Of a stretch of DNA of 64,000 bases, positions 1 through 12,771 are shown one piece after another; the first letter of the stretch is position 1; every line of letters begins with the position of its first letter. Origin of the DNA: Prostheceraeus crozeri (Eukaryota; Platyhelminthes; Polycladida; Euryleptidae); assembly GCA_907163375.1 (NCBI GenBank), contig CAJQUW010012890.1, forward strand, positions 1-64,000. The letters are read 5' to 3'. A program made the translations under genes and the position numbers. Under the pieces are notes generated by a model that saw only the letters and a program-made list of their open reading frames with translations, ran no database searches and was not told the DNA's origin.

Positions 1-1066
1 AACCTAACATTCGTGATTTCTATCTCATAATTTTGATTTCCTTTCAATACTTGTGATTCTTTCTGCATGACACAACCAAAAATGATAGAAACGCTTATTT
101 TGGTATTTGAATGATGCATGCATAGAAGTAGGTAATAGTGCACGGTATTGTTAATTTCTATGGATGCATGTATCTTCACAAAGTTATTCCTTTACTGGCT
201 TCTCACTTAGATATTGAATGTGCCTCAAACCGCCTAACTGTCGTGCAAACACTGATATCGGTTGTATAATATTGATGCATCTGGATAATCAAGGGAAGTC
301 TGTTGCTGATTGGCGGACAGCAGTCAATATTTACTTTTCATCTCACACTAACAGATCACTAATATCTAGAGGATGACTGCTACGTAGTAAAAGTTCATCG
401 AAGGGTTCTTGATTGAAATGTCTGTCAAACTATGTGAAAGTCGTGTTGTCAGTTGAGGAGACGAATGTAACGCAATGGGATTTCTGTCAAAAGTGTCAAT
501 ACTTTCCTGATATGCCAGAGGTAGCGTCTCTCTCTCTCTCTAGTTGTGAGAGAAACCTCATAAACTTCATTCATGAAACAGCTAGCAGCGCATTCACGTG
601 GGCATCGCATGAGCAATCTACATTATACAACTGAGCAAATGCCAAATAACACTTCAGAGTCAATGCATTTTATCATAGATATCTGCTCGGTTCCATTTGT
701 TCAATGATTGTCTAAAACCTTCATTTCAATCGCAAAATCAAAATATTTTACTTATTGTACATATTGCATGTAATTCACAACCATAGCAACCAAAGCTTCT
801 AGACCAAATCTACTCACCCTAATCTTAATCGGATGTGTGTAGGCTTACAAACAAGTAGATTGGCTTAAAATTCCTCTCTCTCTCTCTCGCTCTCTCGAGT
901 CCCAAAAACTGTAAATGTTTAGCCTACTGCCCAACGAGTGGAAGCAAACAGAGTACGTCATTATGTAGCTGACCAAGCGACGAAAGATCATGTCAAAATT
1001 GAGGCAAAAAGCAAACCCCCTCCTTCACTCTAGCAAGACACACACACTCTCTTTTTCGACAAGTTA
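1..1066. other. Non-coding stretch with CT microsatellites
   Basis: I see no gene here. Two short pyrimidine microsatellites are visible: (TC)n at about 527-541 and a longer one interrupted by a G at about 873-897. The only ORF (413-634, 73 codons) has no recognisable motif and is about as long as chance gives in AT-rich DNA. A stretch near 970-1025 resembles one near 31146-31210, which suggests an old dispersed repeat. Confidence 0.5.
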
Positions 1067-1485
1067 CACTGTAAACCGTTGACTGACAATTGACAGACAT
1101 TTATCCTGCAAAATCTATTTTGTCAATCATTATTAATTCTTGTAGGATGATTGCCACTGAACACCTACAATATCTGACAAAAAGTGACAAAATGAATAGC
1201 AATGAATTATAGCTTAAATTTTATCAAAAATGTAGGTAATTAATTAAATGATGTCAAAATAAATCATGGTTTTGCCACACAATAAAGTCAAGCAATCATT
1301 AATCGAAAAAATCAATCAATATTGAACAGTTTTTGTTTAGCTAATTTGTATACAAAGCATCCGTTTTGATGTCGGGGGAGAACCTACAAATTCGTCGGAT
1401 ATCGTAGGATATTGAAGGTGACTATCGTCGGTTGATTTTTTGTCAGTAATTTTGTAGGATAATTGTCGGTATACGGTTTACAGTG
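1067..1485. mobile_element. MITE with TA target duplication (Tc1/mariner-type ends)
   Basis: The two ends form an imperfect terminal inverted repeat of roughly 45 bp. The left end starts CACTGTAAACCGT and the right end finishes ACGGTTTACAGTG. TA flanks both sides (1065-1066 and 1486-1487). The 419-bp interior is AT-rich and non-coding. TA duplication with short TIRs fits a non-autonomous member of the Tc1/mariner superfamily. The autonomous parent is not in this window. Confidence 0.75.
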
Positions 1486-4400
1486 TACCACTTAGAACTT
1501 GTTATGGTGGTTGCGGTTTCTGCTACAGAAATTTCGAGGCCTGTACCCACTAAGAGACTCCATTTGATACAATTGAAGACACTGCGGAAGTCTCATACGG
1601 AAAACTAAATCTAGAGAAACTGACTGTTACACTGGCATAGTCCATTTGAATGTTACTTCGGTCAAGATATTCCTGCAGACTAAATCAAACGGATAAATCA
1701 GACTGAATATCAGATGTATGGAATATTTACTTTTTATTTCTGCCTTCTATCTATGTCGCTGTGTTTAATCTGAAAAGCCGACATATAACAGATTGTTCAT
1801 CATTCACTTTCGTCACATGTCAATTTTCATGAATGACAAATGTCACTCAAACATATTAAACCCCTTTCCGTCAGGGGATAAGAAATAGGACTGGCAGATT
1901 TCACGTCACCTGGTGATTAAGCAGCTGTTATTCTGTTTTGCCACTGTTTTTCAGATATTGCATGGAAGAAACACCAAGACGTCTCCGTCAAGCTGCAAGT
2001 TCTTTATGGAGTGCAGCAGACAGATTATTTGTTATTGCTTGCTTTTCTGTATACAGTAAACTAAAAATTCGACGTTATGACCAGAAAGAATAGATATTCA
2101 TTCTCATCATGCTATCACACGCACATTCGTAATTCATTGTCAAAATGGGTACTTCTATTCCCCCACATTTTTCAAGTTTTTCCAAAATCATCAAATTTTG
2201 CCAAAGTTAATCACATTGGGTTTAGAATAGACTTGATCTGTCACTGAGTGACACTACAACATGACTGAGAAGTCTTGCTTGAACCTTGGGATGAAGGATT
2301 GGTACCTTGGATACTCAGTTAGAATACAAGGTACAGCTGTGATCATGAACTTCGTGTGATTGTTGTCTACAGACAAATGACGAGCAGTTGTCTAATTCTG
2401 AGGCTGTAAATGTTCTGCAATTCATATAAGAGGAGTTTTACACACTCAAAGCTATGCGACGTTGGTGAGAACAAGTAGGAGCAAGAGAAGATCGTTGACG
2501 ATGCAACACTTCCAGGTGTCAACAACAGAAATGTTGGGGGGGGGGAAGAATAGAAGTACCTCAAAATGGACAAAATACGAAAATCATTTTCAATTAAGTT
2601 ACACAAGGTATATTAAATTTTAAGTTGGAATAAATAGCAACAGACGATGTCACTACTTCGTACTGCAACACATCAATTTCCTGCAATATATAAAAGGCTG
2701 GCAAAAATTGTAAGTATATAAATTCGATTACACGAAGGCATCCAAACTCTCTTCGCAAGTTGGACAATAATGAACAACAGCTGTTTGTTGATAGCAATTT
2801 CAACTACTCAGTCAGGCACTGAAGTTCACTTGTAAATCCACATAGCTTCCTATATTCTCACATACATTCAGGAAGAAATTCTGCTCATTATCCCAGTAGT
2901 GCCGAGTGGCAGCCCTTTCTACCATATCGAGCCGCATTTTTCTTGGACAACGTTGAGAAACATAGGCCTCCCAAATAAGTGTACAAATAAAGGGGCGATC
3001 AACGCGGTTTTAATAGCACCATCACAGGATTAGATTCATCTGCGCGCGTTTTCGACTTCCTAGAAAGGAAGAATCGTATCTAACCTTAATATCGAAACCA
3101 AAGTGTTTAAATTGATCGAAACGGCACATCACAGAATTAGACACCTTGCTTCTTCTCGAATGGATCATTAGTGTATCGCTTGTTATTGGAAGTGGCAAAC
3201 AGCAAGCTGTCAGCAGAGGACACCAGAGCCAGTGAGAGATGCGTGCGTGCTGTGATATCACTTCGCACACACCAAAACACACGTCGCTGTCTTGGCTAGC
3301 ATTCGATTCAGTGTATGCATTATACAGTGAGCAATGCCGAGGAGAGGATGTGAAATCATCAAGTGAATTAATTTTCGTACTCCTGCTACTTTTTTCAATA
3401 ATGATCGGAAATGCTAATATTATGGAGAAAACTTGTGCGCAATGATCTGAGTTCTTCGAATCTGAAAGAATCGTGGCGATTGGAGCATTTTGCTTGAACT
3501 CACATTAATCCGCAAGCGACGCACGACTTTTTTCTATCTCCGTAATGTATTAGGAATTCTGCTTTGCCCATTTAATAAGTTCCTCGATGTGATGTCGATT
3601 TCGTATTAATCACAGTTTTGGCAAACCGAAGCAGATAAACAAATATTTAATTCTGTGAGCACCACTATCGACCGTGCACGATGCCTAGAAAACTCTAACT
3701 TTTGAATGATGATCTCTTGATTAACGGGTTAAGACACGTTTTCATTAAATCTAAATTATTGTAATGTTGTTCTCATCCCTTGACTTTTATTAAATGCATA
3801 CATTATATTTGCCCAATTCATCTTATACTGTCATTTGAAGTGGATTATTAAATTGTTAAGAAAATCTTTCGATGAAAATATTATAAAGACAAATAAGAAA
3901 ATGATGTCTTTTGACTACAATGATACACAGAATATTTGGAGCTTGCCATTCGTTTCAGCTTTGATCAATAATCCATTCACCATAATCAAGTAAAACTTTC
4001 ATTAAGTCATCGGTAGGCCTACTGTTCTATCTGCACTGATTTGATTAACTGCATAAAATGAAACCAATTGAAGACAAAAACATAAAATATCATTTCAGAC
4101 ATATTTGACATAGTTTTCATGCAGGTGACAAGAGTTGGAATCTTATATTCATTTTATACGATGAACTCACTGTGGCCATACACTGTAAATGCTTCGCCAC
4201 CAAAGTCGCCACTAACTCACCACGAAACATTGGCAACAAAAGTGAACACCACGAAGTACGAGTGGCCAACACTCGCCACGAACTAATGCAGCTGTTAAAC
4301 ATTATCATGCCACGCCCTATTGTTGCCAATTGCAGGCGAATTCGTGGCGAGTGAGGCCGAGAGTTCATGCAATTCCTGCATTCCTATTGGCTCGCTTCAC

Positions 4401-5784
4401 CGCAAAATGCATGGCCACGTACAATTTCGCATGTGAGACTGCACTACTGATTTCACTACATAAGTAGACTACGGATACAGAATTTTTTGCTGCTGGAAAG
4501 GATTCACTAAACAGCTTTCCCTATAATTATTTACTAGCATTCCCACCTGATCAATAATTTTTGTCTATTTGGAGCTATGTAATCATCAATGATGTTTTTA
4601 TCATTGATACTTGAGAGACGAGGACTAAAATAAACGGTTCCAGGGAGACTATCAGGAGATACATAGAAAGCAAATTTATTAGTACACGAAATTTAATTTT
4701 CATTGTAAAGGTTTCATATGTTTCCAAATGATGTGCAACGTTGTAAGAAATATATGCAACTATTTCAGAAGTTTACATAATCATGGAATTATAGGTACTC
4801 CTTAGCAGGACTAATGAGCTCTCCCACAGGGAAACCAGACAAAGTCAATTTTTTTCATAACACACAAATTGAAAATTATCATAAAACAATGGGCGAACGA
4901 AAATCACATGTTATCAGACACAAATCTCGACACCAGTGAGTCACATTTTAGTTTCGTCAGCAGGAAAACCAACCAACGATCAAAAAAACTCCTTATATGA
5001 AAAAATTCTGAACTGTTGCGACAAGTTCATATGTTTACACAAGATATATGTGTCACCATCTTTAACAAAATGACATCTGTTAACTAGAATAATTACAGTA
5101 TTTTTGTGCCGATTCAACAACATATTTAAATGCGAGCAAATACGCAAAATTCTATTCATTTGGCTCGCAAACACATGAATACCCATCTTTCGGTGGATGA
5201 GGCCATCTGGAAAAGTTAATATGTATAAAATGTAAAAATGTACATGTAGTGCGTCAAAAGAAAAAGAAGCAACTTTCTAGATTGATGTTTAGTCTGCGAG
5301 CATAGCAGCGCGACTTAGAACAATCTAATAGACAATTTCTTGAAAAAGTACCTGAACAACATGTTCGATGTAGATACAGCAAACAGCGATCACATATCTT
5401 CATCCCACAATCAATACTTCCTCACCACTGGAATGAAGAAAGATCTTTTTTCACATTACTTAAACCTCAGTACGTTCGACATGACCACTGCGAACAAAAT
5501 CGGCTGGTGGAGGATGTTGAACGCTGATAGCTTATTCTTTCAGCGCTCTCTGTCCTATAACTTAATTACTAACAGAATTTCATAACAAATTTTGTAGTCG
5601 ACAAATCATCAATCGAGACTAATTGTACTCTTATCTTTTCAACGTGTAGAACACAATGCTGTATTCGATGCAGAAATACGCAGCAGACAAAAAAGACGGC
5701 ATGATCAATACGAACCAAAAATAAGGATAGCTAGACCTGTTTCGTGTGATAGGCATTTATTCAACATTTAGCTACACTACACAG
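1486..5784. other. No gene recognised
   Basis: There are no convincing coding exons, RNA genes or element ends. All ORFs are 86 codons or shorter and carry no motif I recognise. At about 4190-4355 the words TCGCCAC and GTGGCGA recur several times in both orientations, perhaps the remains of a short inverted-repeat element, but I cannot define its ends. Confidence 0.4.
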
Positions 5785-6495
5785 TCCGGCAGCCACAATG
5801 ATTTTCTCCAGGGAAAGAGGTCGAAACTGAAACTTTCACAGAATGCGTATATCCTGTGCCTACTACGAATATGCACGTCTATCGAGTTCTGCCTGGTTCC
5901 TCTTCTTGTCAGACACGATCAAGGAAAGGCACATTTTAATCCAATGGGATGCAGATTGGAGTTTTTTGCTAAAATGAAACTCTCTATGTATTCTACTACT
6001 GAGTGAAAAGTCTAGAGTAATAATTTTTGACATGGAATGTCTTCTGGTCATTTCCTATCATGTTTATGTGTTATTATCATGCTTCTTATCGGCGATGTAT
6101 ACAAGAATGTGGTCAAATACGAATCAAATTGACAAAAATGCTTGTGCTTCTCGACATAAGAAGCTTGCCTATTCAACATGTATTTAGCTTCATAGACAGA
6201 AGTACCTGAACATGATAGGAAATGACCTGAGGAAATTCCATGTCAAAAATCATGGCTTTAGACTTAGTACTTTCACTCAGCATAAGAAAACATAAAAAGT
6301 TTCATTTTTGCCAAAAACGTCAACCTGCGTCCCATTGGATTAACATGTGTATTTCTTTGATCCTGCCTGACAAGAAGAGAAACCAGGCAGAACACAGCAG
6401 GCCTGCAAATTTGTAGTAGGCATAGGGTAAACGTAATTCTGTGAAAATCTCCCTTTTGGCATGGCTCCCTGCAGAAACTCACTGTGTCTGCCGGA
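5785..6495. repeat. Long foldback inverted repeat, arms about 280 bp
   Basis: Arm one (5785-6062) and arm two (6211-6495) are imperfect reverse complements separated by a 148-bp spacer. The outer ends share CCGGCAG and CTGCCGG. The inner ends share CATTTCCTATCATG and CATGATAGGAAATG. Both arms contain overlapping short ORFs whose translations resemble each other (86 codons on plus at 5746-6006, 69 on minus at 6273-6482), but they match no family I know and are probably shadows of the repeat. This could be a foldback MITE or an inverted duplication. A transcript across it could form a long hairpin. No target duplication was identified. Confidence 0.75.
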
Positions 6496-7954
6496 GCAGC
6501 ACCTCTTGTGATCTAAAATAAGTTGTTTAGTCATTGATTTAAGTTTTCGCTCATTAAAATTTAAATTAATTACTTAGCCACTGTTGTTTGCTAGATTGGT
6601 TAAATACAGTATTTTAGTAAAACCATATTGGATTGGAGTATTTTAGACAAACCATATAGTATGATTTGAATAAAGTATCTGAACTGCCACGACACTTACT
6701 CCAGAACAGTCATTAGATTCAGGTCGTTTGGTCGCTTTATCTGATTCAATTTTCTAAATTTTGAAATAACGCATGCCCGCTTATATAAGCCCACAGACCA
6801 TGGCGATTATGTTGAATTCATGTTTCTCGCTAAGCTGTGGACTCATAAGTACTGAAGAATTTTCTGCAACAATGCATGCATGTTTGAAAAGAAATAGCCG
6901 TTTAGTACGTATCAGAAAAGTGAAATAGAACTTACAGTCAGAGTTTTACCACATTCATGCATGTACAGTATAAGATGTTGACATGGAACTATTTTAGCGA
7001 CGTCAGTGGATCGCATGAGTACCACTGAAGCTTACGATAGTGAACTTCATGCTGCACATTGTTATAGTCAAATTCAATCACTTCTCAACACATGTGAAAA
7101 GATTGCCCTGAGAGGGCATCGGAAAACTCCATTTTAGATGCTTGATGCAAATTACGGAAATTCAAAATTTGCAGCATTGCAAAACCCAAAAAGTCAACTC
7201 TCAGCTCTCAAAAGAGATAGCACACTGAGACTATACTGCTTCAACGCCATATACTTGGATTAGCTTTGACATGAGAGCGGATGCATCAGAAATTACTTTA
7301 ACTACCCAAACGAAGGATTGCGTCAAAATTTTGCAATGCGATATTGCAATTGTTCTGTATCTACACATTACGAAATCTCACTTAATAATAAGACAATTGA
7401 GAACACAGAAATTCAATCAAACTCATAACTATTTTATTAATTCGTACTATATGTATTTTTAAAACAGATCGAAATCTTCCCTTAGGTTGCACAAAGAATT
7501 TTAGATTTCGGTGACATAGATAATCCAAGTGTGACATTGGAGCAATTTAACTCAATGAGATCTTTCACACGGGCCTTATAGGAAACTTATAGGAAGCGGT
7601 TCACGGTCGTCAATTTCATTAGTAGGCCTACTCATGCGTACTACTAATGACGCAAAATTGTCCACATCAACAGCGCATTTCACATTTTTGAGAGCAATGA
7701 AATGTTTGTTTCTCTCTATTTGTTTTTCATATACTTTGGCAAGTGCAAGCAAAACAGTATATATGCTCAAGTATGCATATGATGACACAAGATTTAAAAA
7801 TGAAAATCATGGTGTTAAAAAATGCACTATTAATTTTTTGAAATCAAGAAAATTAAACTAGATCGAATGACCAAACAAACACTTGTGATGATTAAATAGC
7901 AAAATCAAATGAGCAAAACCATTCAAATTCTAGAAAACTAATTTCAATGAGCAA
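6496..7954. other. No gene recognised
   Basis: AT-rich DNA with no recognisable exon, RNA gene or element end. ORFs are 75 codons or shorter, and the overlapping pair at 7576-7861 shows no known motif. Confidence 0.4.
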
Positions 7955-8558
7955 CAGGGTGTCCAGTTAAGGACACTGGATTTAATTCAATAGACATCCA
8001 CAATGCTACTGATATGTTATTGATTTGTTGCCCAGAATATCTACATAGGTATGCAACTTCATTTTGCATTGTCGGTTTACAAGGAAATTAATTGAAATAC
8101 GAAAAATGGATCAAATATGTTTGATATTGGATTCACAAGACAATTTTTCATCCACAGTCTGCGTATTGACTTATGAAAAAAGCCATCCTTTAAATGACCA
8201 CCTCTGCAGTCACAGCATACTCTTATTCTGTGAAGGAAATGTTCAATCACTCTTTCACACAAGTTTGGCGTGATTCCATCAATTACACCTCGGATCTCGT
8301 GCTTTAATTGAGCAATCCTGTTGGTTTTTTATATGCCCGCGATTTCACATAGCCCAGATAGAAATCATCATGGAAATCATATGGGAACAATACACATGAT
8401 CCTGGTGGCCATCCATCGATGATAACCATTGCTGGAGAAAAGGCGATCAGGAAATTATTCTCTGATGAACTGTGTGGTTTCTCGTGCAGTATGTTTAGTT
8501 GCACCATCTAGTTGTAACCATAAGTCTTGTTCATCTAAGGTTTCGAGTTGAGGCAAAG
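7955..8558 (-). pseudogene. Decayed mariner-like DDE transposase, C-terminal half
   Basis: Read on the minus strand, this stretch carries the C-terminal half of a DDE transposase of the mariner/IS630 group. The order is LQLDGATKHTA (second catalytic Asp, about 8520-8487), then a decayed form of the usual WPPRSPDLTP..FFLWG block reading DGWPPGS and DDFYLGYVKSRAYKKPT, then LCERVIEHFLHRIRVCCDC and GGHLKDGFFHK near 8170. The last two blocks are typical of the C-terminus of these transposases in arthropods and other invertebrates. A frameshift after KPT separates the last blocks, and there is a stop between the DGATKHTA block and the WPP block. Sequence at 7955-7980 (CAGGGTGTCC...) may be the 3' terminal repeat. 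The N-terminal half and the other end are missing. Confidence 0.75.
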
Positions 8559-9129
8559 AAACTCCTGACTGCACACATGCACACGGCTAATAAATATATG
8601 CATTGCAATATTTTTCAAATTCTATTGCCTTGATTGTTTGCCTGCTTCCCGCCTTACTTGCTTTAAGCAAAATAACTTGAAATACGAAATAGTTAGTGAG
8701 CCAGACTAAAAGCCAAAATGATCCATGAAATAGAATCCTTGAAATGAAATGAATTCTCCCATGCATTCATTTTTGCATGGAATGGAATAGTTTACGGAAA
8801 AAATTAATCGCCGTTCGGATAGATCTGTACCGTTGGCAATTGTTCCTGAACTTTGTCTGTTTGCAGAGTAATAACACAGTGAAACCGGGGAATTTCGTCT
8901 GAATTTCATTTATTTTTGAAACTCTGGCAATCATAAAACTTAGACAGAACTTTGATATTTCCAAAATCGAAGTCTACATTCCTAATTTTTCTGGTTCAAA
9001 TTAATTTAGGTAAAGCAGGTTGATTCACTCGATGGAATAAAAGACAATTTATCAACTACATATTTCAGTATAACTACATGAGTCAGGTGAAATCATCTTG
9101 CATCTAACATACGTTTCTTGTTAAAATCA
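8559..9129. other. No gene recognised
   Basis: There is no supported feature. Two overlapping short minus ORFs (8706-8909 and 8767-8964) have no recognisable motif. Confidence 0.4.
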
Positions 9130-9364
9130 ACAAATTTTGAATTCGTAAGCATTAGTGGAATTACGTTGTAAGATTTCTACTTTTATATCATTGGCAGAAG
9201 GAGGCAATCGATGTTTTGATAAAAAATGTTTATGAACAAGACTGTTATTACAATTAAGATGTTCTTGGATTCTCTTTCTCATGGTACATTGTGTTTCAAC
9301 AACACAATTATCATTACATTTATTACATGTGATCTTATAAACAACATTTTCAAATAACAGACAT
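9130..9364 (-). mobile_element. Penelope-like element, inverted copy of endonuclease region
   Basis: This is the reverse-oriented arm of a palindrome whose other arm is 9393-9608. It contains the same GIY-YIG endonuclease-coding sequence on the opposite strand, plus a short extra stretch near 9147-9160 that the other arm lacks. Head-to-head or tail-to-tail partial copies are known for Penelope-like elements. The element is a broken fragment. Confidence 0.7.
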
Positions 9365-9392
9365 GACTATTATTACAAAGGTAAGACTAACA

Positions 9393-9865
9393 ATGTCTGT
9401 TATTTGAAAAATGTTGTTTATAAGATCACATATAATAAATGCAATGATAATTATATTGATGAAACACGATGTACCATGAGAAAGAGAATCCAAGAACATC
9501 TTAATTGTAATAACAGTCTTGTTCATCAACATTTTTTATCAAAACATCGATTGCCTCCTTCTGCCAATGATATAAAAGTAGAAATCTTACAACGAATTCA
9601 AAATTTGTGAGAGATGTTTTATCAAATCCAAAAAGCCTGGAATAAATGTGATGTATAGCAGTATGTAAAATGATATGTTGTCTAACATTCACCATAGTAT
9701 TCAGTTTGCATCTCATTTTGAAAATTTTCTGTGATATACTGTCAAAAATGTGTTCCTTCTTTTCTTATTGCTCTGTTAGAGGTAGGTGATTCTTTGTTGA
9801 ATTGACAAAGACGTAGTCGAAAGCTATTCAATACATTTTATTATCGACTTTGTCTTCGTTTCTAT
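9393..9865 (+). mobile_element. Penelope-like element, GIY-YIG endonuclease fragment and 3' tail
   Basis: An open stretch at 9404-9610 encodes NVVYKITYNKC, YIDET and MRKRIQEHL. This is the pattern of the GIY-YIG nuclease domain at the C-terminus of Penelope-like retroelements, where the usual form is YKITCNKC...YIGET...RIQEH. The domain nicks the target during integration. The tail after the coding part contains GACAAAGACGTAGTCGAAAG near 9810, similar in layout to other PLE 3' ends. Only the last domain is present, so this is a truncated fossil copy. The 5' boundary is the centre of the palindrome at about 9378. The 3' boundary is approximate. Confidence 0.75.
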
Positions 9866-11479
9866 AAATTAAACGAGTAGGTCAACGGTTGAACCGAATT
9901 TATGACAGCTATCAATAGCTTTGCCTGATTATCATTCACTACTAGCAGTCCTTCCAATGAGCTGTTTTGCATATAATCTACAGTGCCTGTCAAAGGTCTG
10001 AATAGGCCTACACCTGAAAAATACATTTTATTTCTTATTCATATAATCAAAGTATCATCTTGGTGACCGTAAAGTCATAGAACGTGACTGCTGGTTAGTG
10101 AAGCATTACATCAGCAACAGTTCTTTTCGGCAGCAGTTTACATATTTTTTGATAGTATTTGTGCATTTTGTCATGTGGTCATTCATCTTGAATGTAACAC
10201 AATCAGCCGAATGACTGACAAAATTGAGGAGTGTTTTATGTTATGCAAACGGCTCATCCTGGCGAGAAATGTGCGTCAATCTAGCAAACTTTTTTTGATG
10301 TCACCACGCGTTCTCTTTTCTGTTTTGGGCAGTTAATGGATGACTCTGTTCACTAGCTGAGAACAGAAATTTCACTAATTTCCAACTGTTTCATTGAAAG
10401 AATTGCCTAGTCTATTGTTAGTCTATTTTTGTAAATGGAAACCATTTAACGTCCCCGGGTGGAAGCGCTCCGTCTGTATGACCTCTCAAGGTAATCAGCC
10501 ATGTAAATTAAATATAGGGATTTATTCTGCATCAAGAATGTCCTTGTTTCAGGTTATTAACTTAATTATTCTCCTGATGGCGGCGATGCAGGGCCACCGT
10601 GAATTGATGTATTCTTTTCAAAGATGGGTAGTTGATCGCTCTCAAATGCGTGCAATGAATTTTTATTCAGCACATCGATGAATTCACATTCATTTTGTTG
10701 TTCATATGAAAGTCAAAATGTTCCTACTGTGGTGTGCTCATCAATTCATCATTCATTGCAATTGTCCAGCTTGCAATCATCATTCATCTGTGCCATTTTC
10801 TTCCTGTATGACTCCCTAGTGAGCTGCATCATGACTGAGATATGCGTTTATCGGCGCTGCTCATATTGACATCACCTAGGAAGACTTTTATTTGAAATTT
10901 GCATTGCGTCAAGTGGACTGAGTAAAGCGACACTCATCTAATTAAGGTGACCCTTGTTTATTTAGTTTCAATTTCTCCAATAAAGGAAAACTTAGAAGTA
11001 AATAAATTACTTCATCTCTGTAATTAACATATTTCATGTTCATGTACGTTTCTAGGGTGTGCCTGAACAAGACTGGTCACGCACGTCTTAGAAAGTTGTA
11101 GACAGTTATTCAAAGTTTACTGATCAGAACTCTAAGACAGCTATTCATGATCTGAGTCAAATCGACTAGCGAAATCAACTCCTGTTGCTAAATATATTCC
11201 TATGCAAAATAAGTGAAAGGCATGTCTGTCATTGTGCTACAACGTGTTATTCTTCAATTTCCAAAGCGTTGATAAAAGTTGAATGTTTATTTTCCATTGA
11301 AAGGTTAACTTTGATTCCCGTCTATTGGCCATTTATACCTGTAGGGAAATCTTTATTCATTGATAATAAGATTTATGACAGCTAATGAGTGATAGTGAAG
11401 ACTTGATCAGCTACCAACTGACATAAGCTGCACGTAAGCGGTTGCAACTAAATTGCTGAGAACTTAACTCTTCTAAATG
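9866..11479. other. No gene recognised
   Basis: I found no exon, RNA gene or element end. A 95-codon ORF (10394-10681) has no recognisable domain and no homologue in the rest of the window. Confidence 0.4.
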
Positions 11480-11525
11480 ACCTGGTTTGCTGGGTTCGAG
11501 TCCTGTCAGCCACAAGTAATTTGCG
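11480..11525 (+). other. Isolated tRNA-like B box, possible SINE remnant
   Basis: GGGTTCGAGTCC at about 11492-11504 matches the Pol III B-box consensus GGTTCGANTCC, but I could not fold a convincing tRNA or find a clear A box upstream. It could be a SINE remnant or a chance match. Confidence 0.2.
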
Positions 11526-12771
11526 TGCGAATTTGATCTCACGATTTTTCTCATTCCATTCATTGCAGAATGTGACACATAATAGTAGAGCCTATAGGCC
11601 TACGAGTTATATATCTAGCATTTCAGATTTCTGCAGGTAGATCGTAGTCTACTATTGAAATCGCCTTACACGCGCGTCAAGTTCAATGGTAGAACATGTC
11701 GCTAATGTAATCATCAAAAACGGATTTTTAAATAAATTATTTTATAAATTCAAATTTTTCAAATAAATTACAGCATCAAAAAGCAATTGTAGAATTTTTA
11801 ATGTCAAAATAATAAGTAGTAGAGCTTTTAAAGCATTCCATTATCATCAACCTACCGTTAAATTTGCATTCATTTTATTGAATGAATCGATCGCCTGCTT
11901 CTTTTTCTCGTTAGAAAAGTATGAATTTTCATCATTTGTGAGAAACTTGGGAGCAAAAATGAGCTATAAAATGACATTGGTTTGTTGGTTTGTGATCACA
12001 TGCACATGTGATGTACAATATGTGTACAATATGTGTACAAAAAACGAAAATCGTTAGTTTAAAGTTTTAATAATTATACTTGCCTTTCCACTGAATCGCG
12101 GTATACCCCAATCCGGTACATTAACCCGACACCCGAACACAGCGCCCTAACCCGGCATCTTTTGACTTTTTTCGAAAAATTTGAACATTTGCCAGAGTAA
12201 CTTGAGTTGAAATGTGAATCAAATTAATGTTGAATCAAATTAAGACATATGTTTGATGTGGACCAAGAATGCTGGCAATTTTTTTATGAGAAGCAGGCCG
12301 CAACTTGTCATCATGATCGTCATCATAAGGAGTTGAAGAAATATTGGCACCAGGGTATGCAAATAATGAATGTTATGATTTTGTTGTTCTTTTTGAGATT
12401 GAAAGTAATCTTCAGAACTCGAATCTGCATCTCTAGTGAATCGAGAGAACTTGAACCATCAGATAACATCCCAGACTCAGCTGGATACGTGGAGGAATGC
12501 ACTTAACGGCTCAATACAGAAGTATCTACATGTACATGCATTTGGATGACTAATTTAAAAGTGGCTGTTTCTTGTTACTAAATATTTGTCACAACACTTG
12601 TAAATAGTGACAAAATAAGCTACAATTGTCTAGAAGCACGTACAGCAGAAAGCTGTAAACTAAAGATCGTAGTCAATTGAAATAGTGATCAATTGATTTG
12701 CTTATGCTGGATTGCTGGATTAGCGGATTTGCTATTGTCATTTTTGGAAGTTTCATTTAATCAGGAGCGTA
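11526..12771. other. No gene recognised
   Basis: AT-rich DNA. A 10-11-bp word (ACAATATGTGT) is repeated in tandem near 12013-12040. An 85-codon ORF (12249-12506) has no motif I recognise. Confidence 0.4.

Noticed and set aside
11480-11525. Possible tRNA gene from a perfect B box
   Set aside because: No A box at suitable distance, no T-stem pairing and no acceptor pairing. Listed only as a low-confidence B-box remnant.
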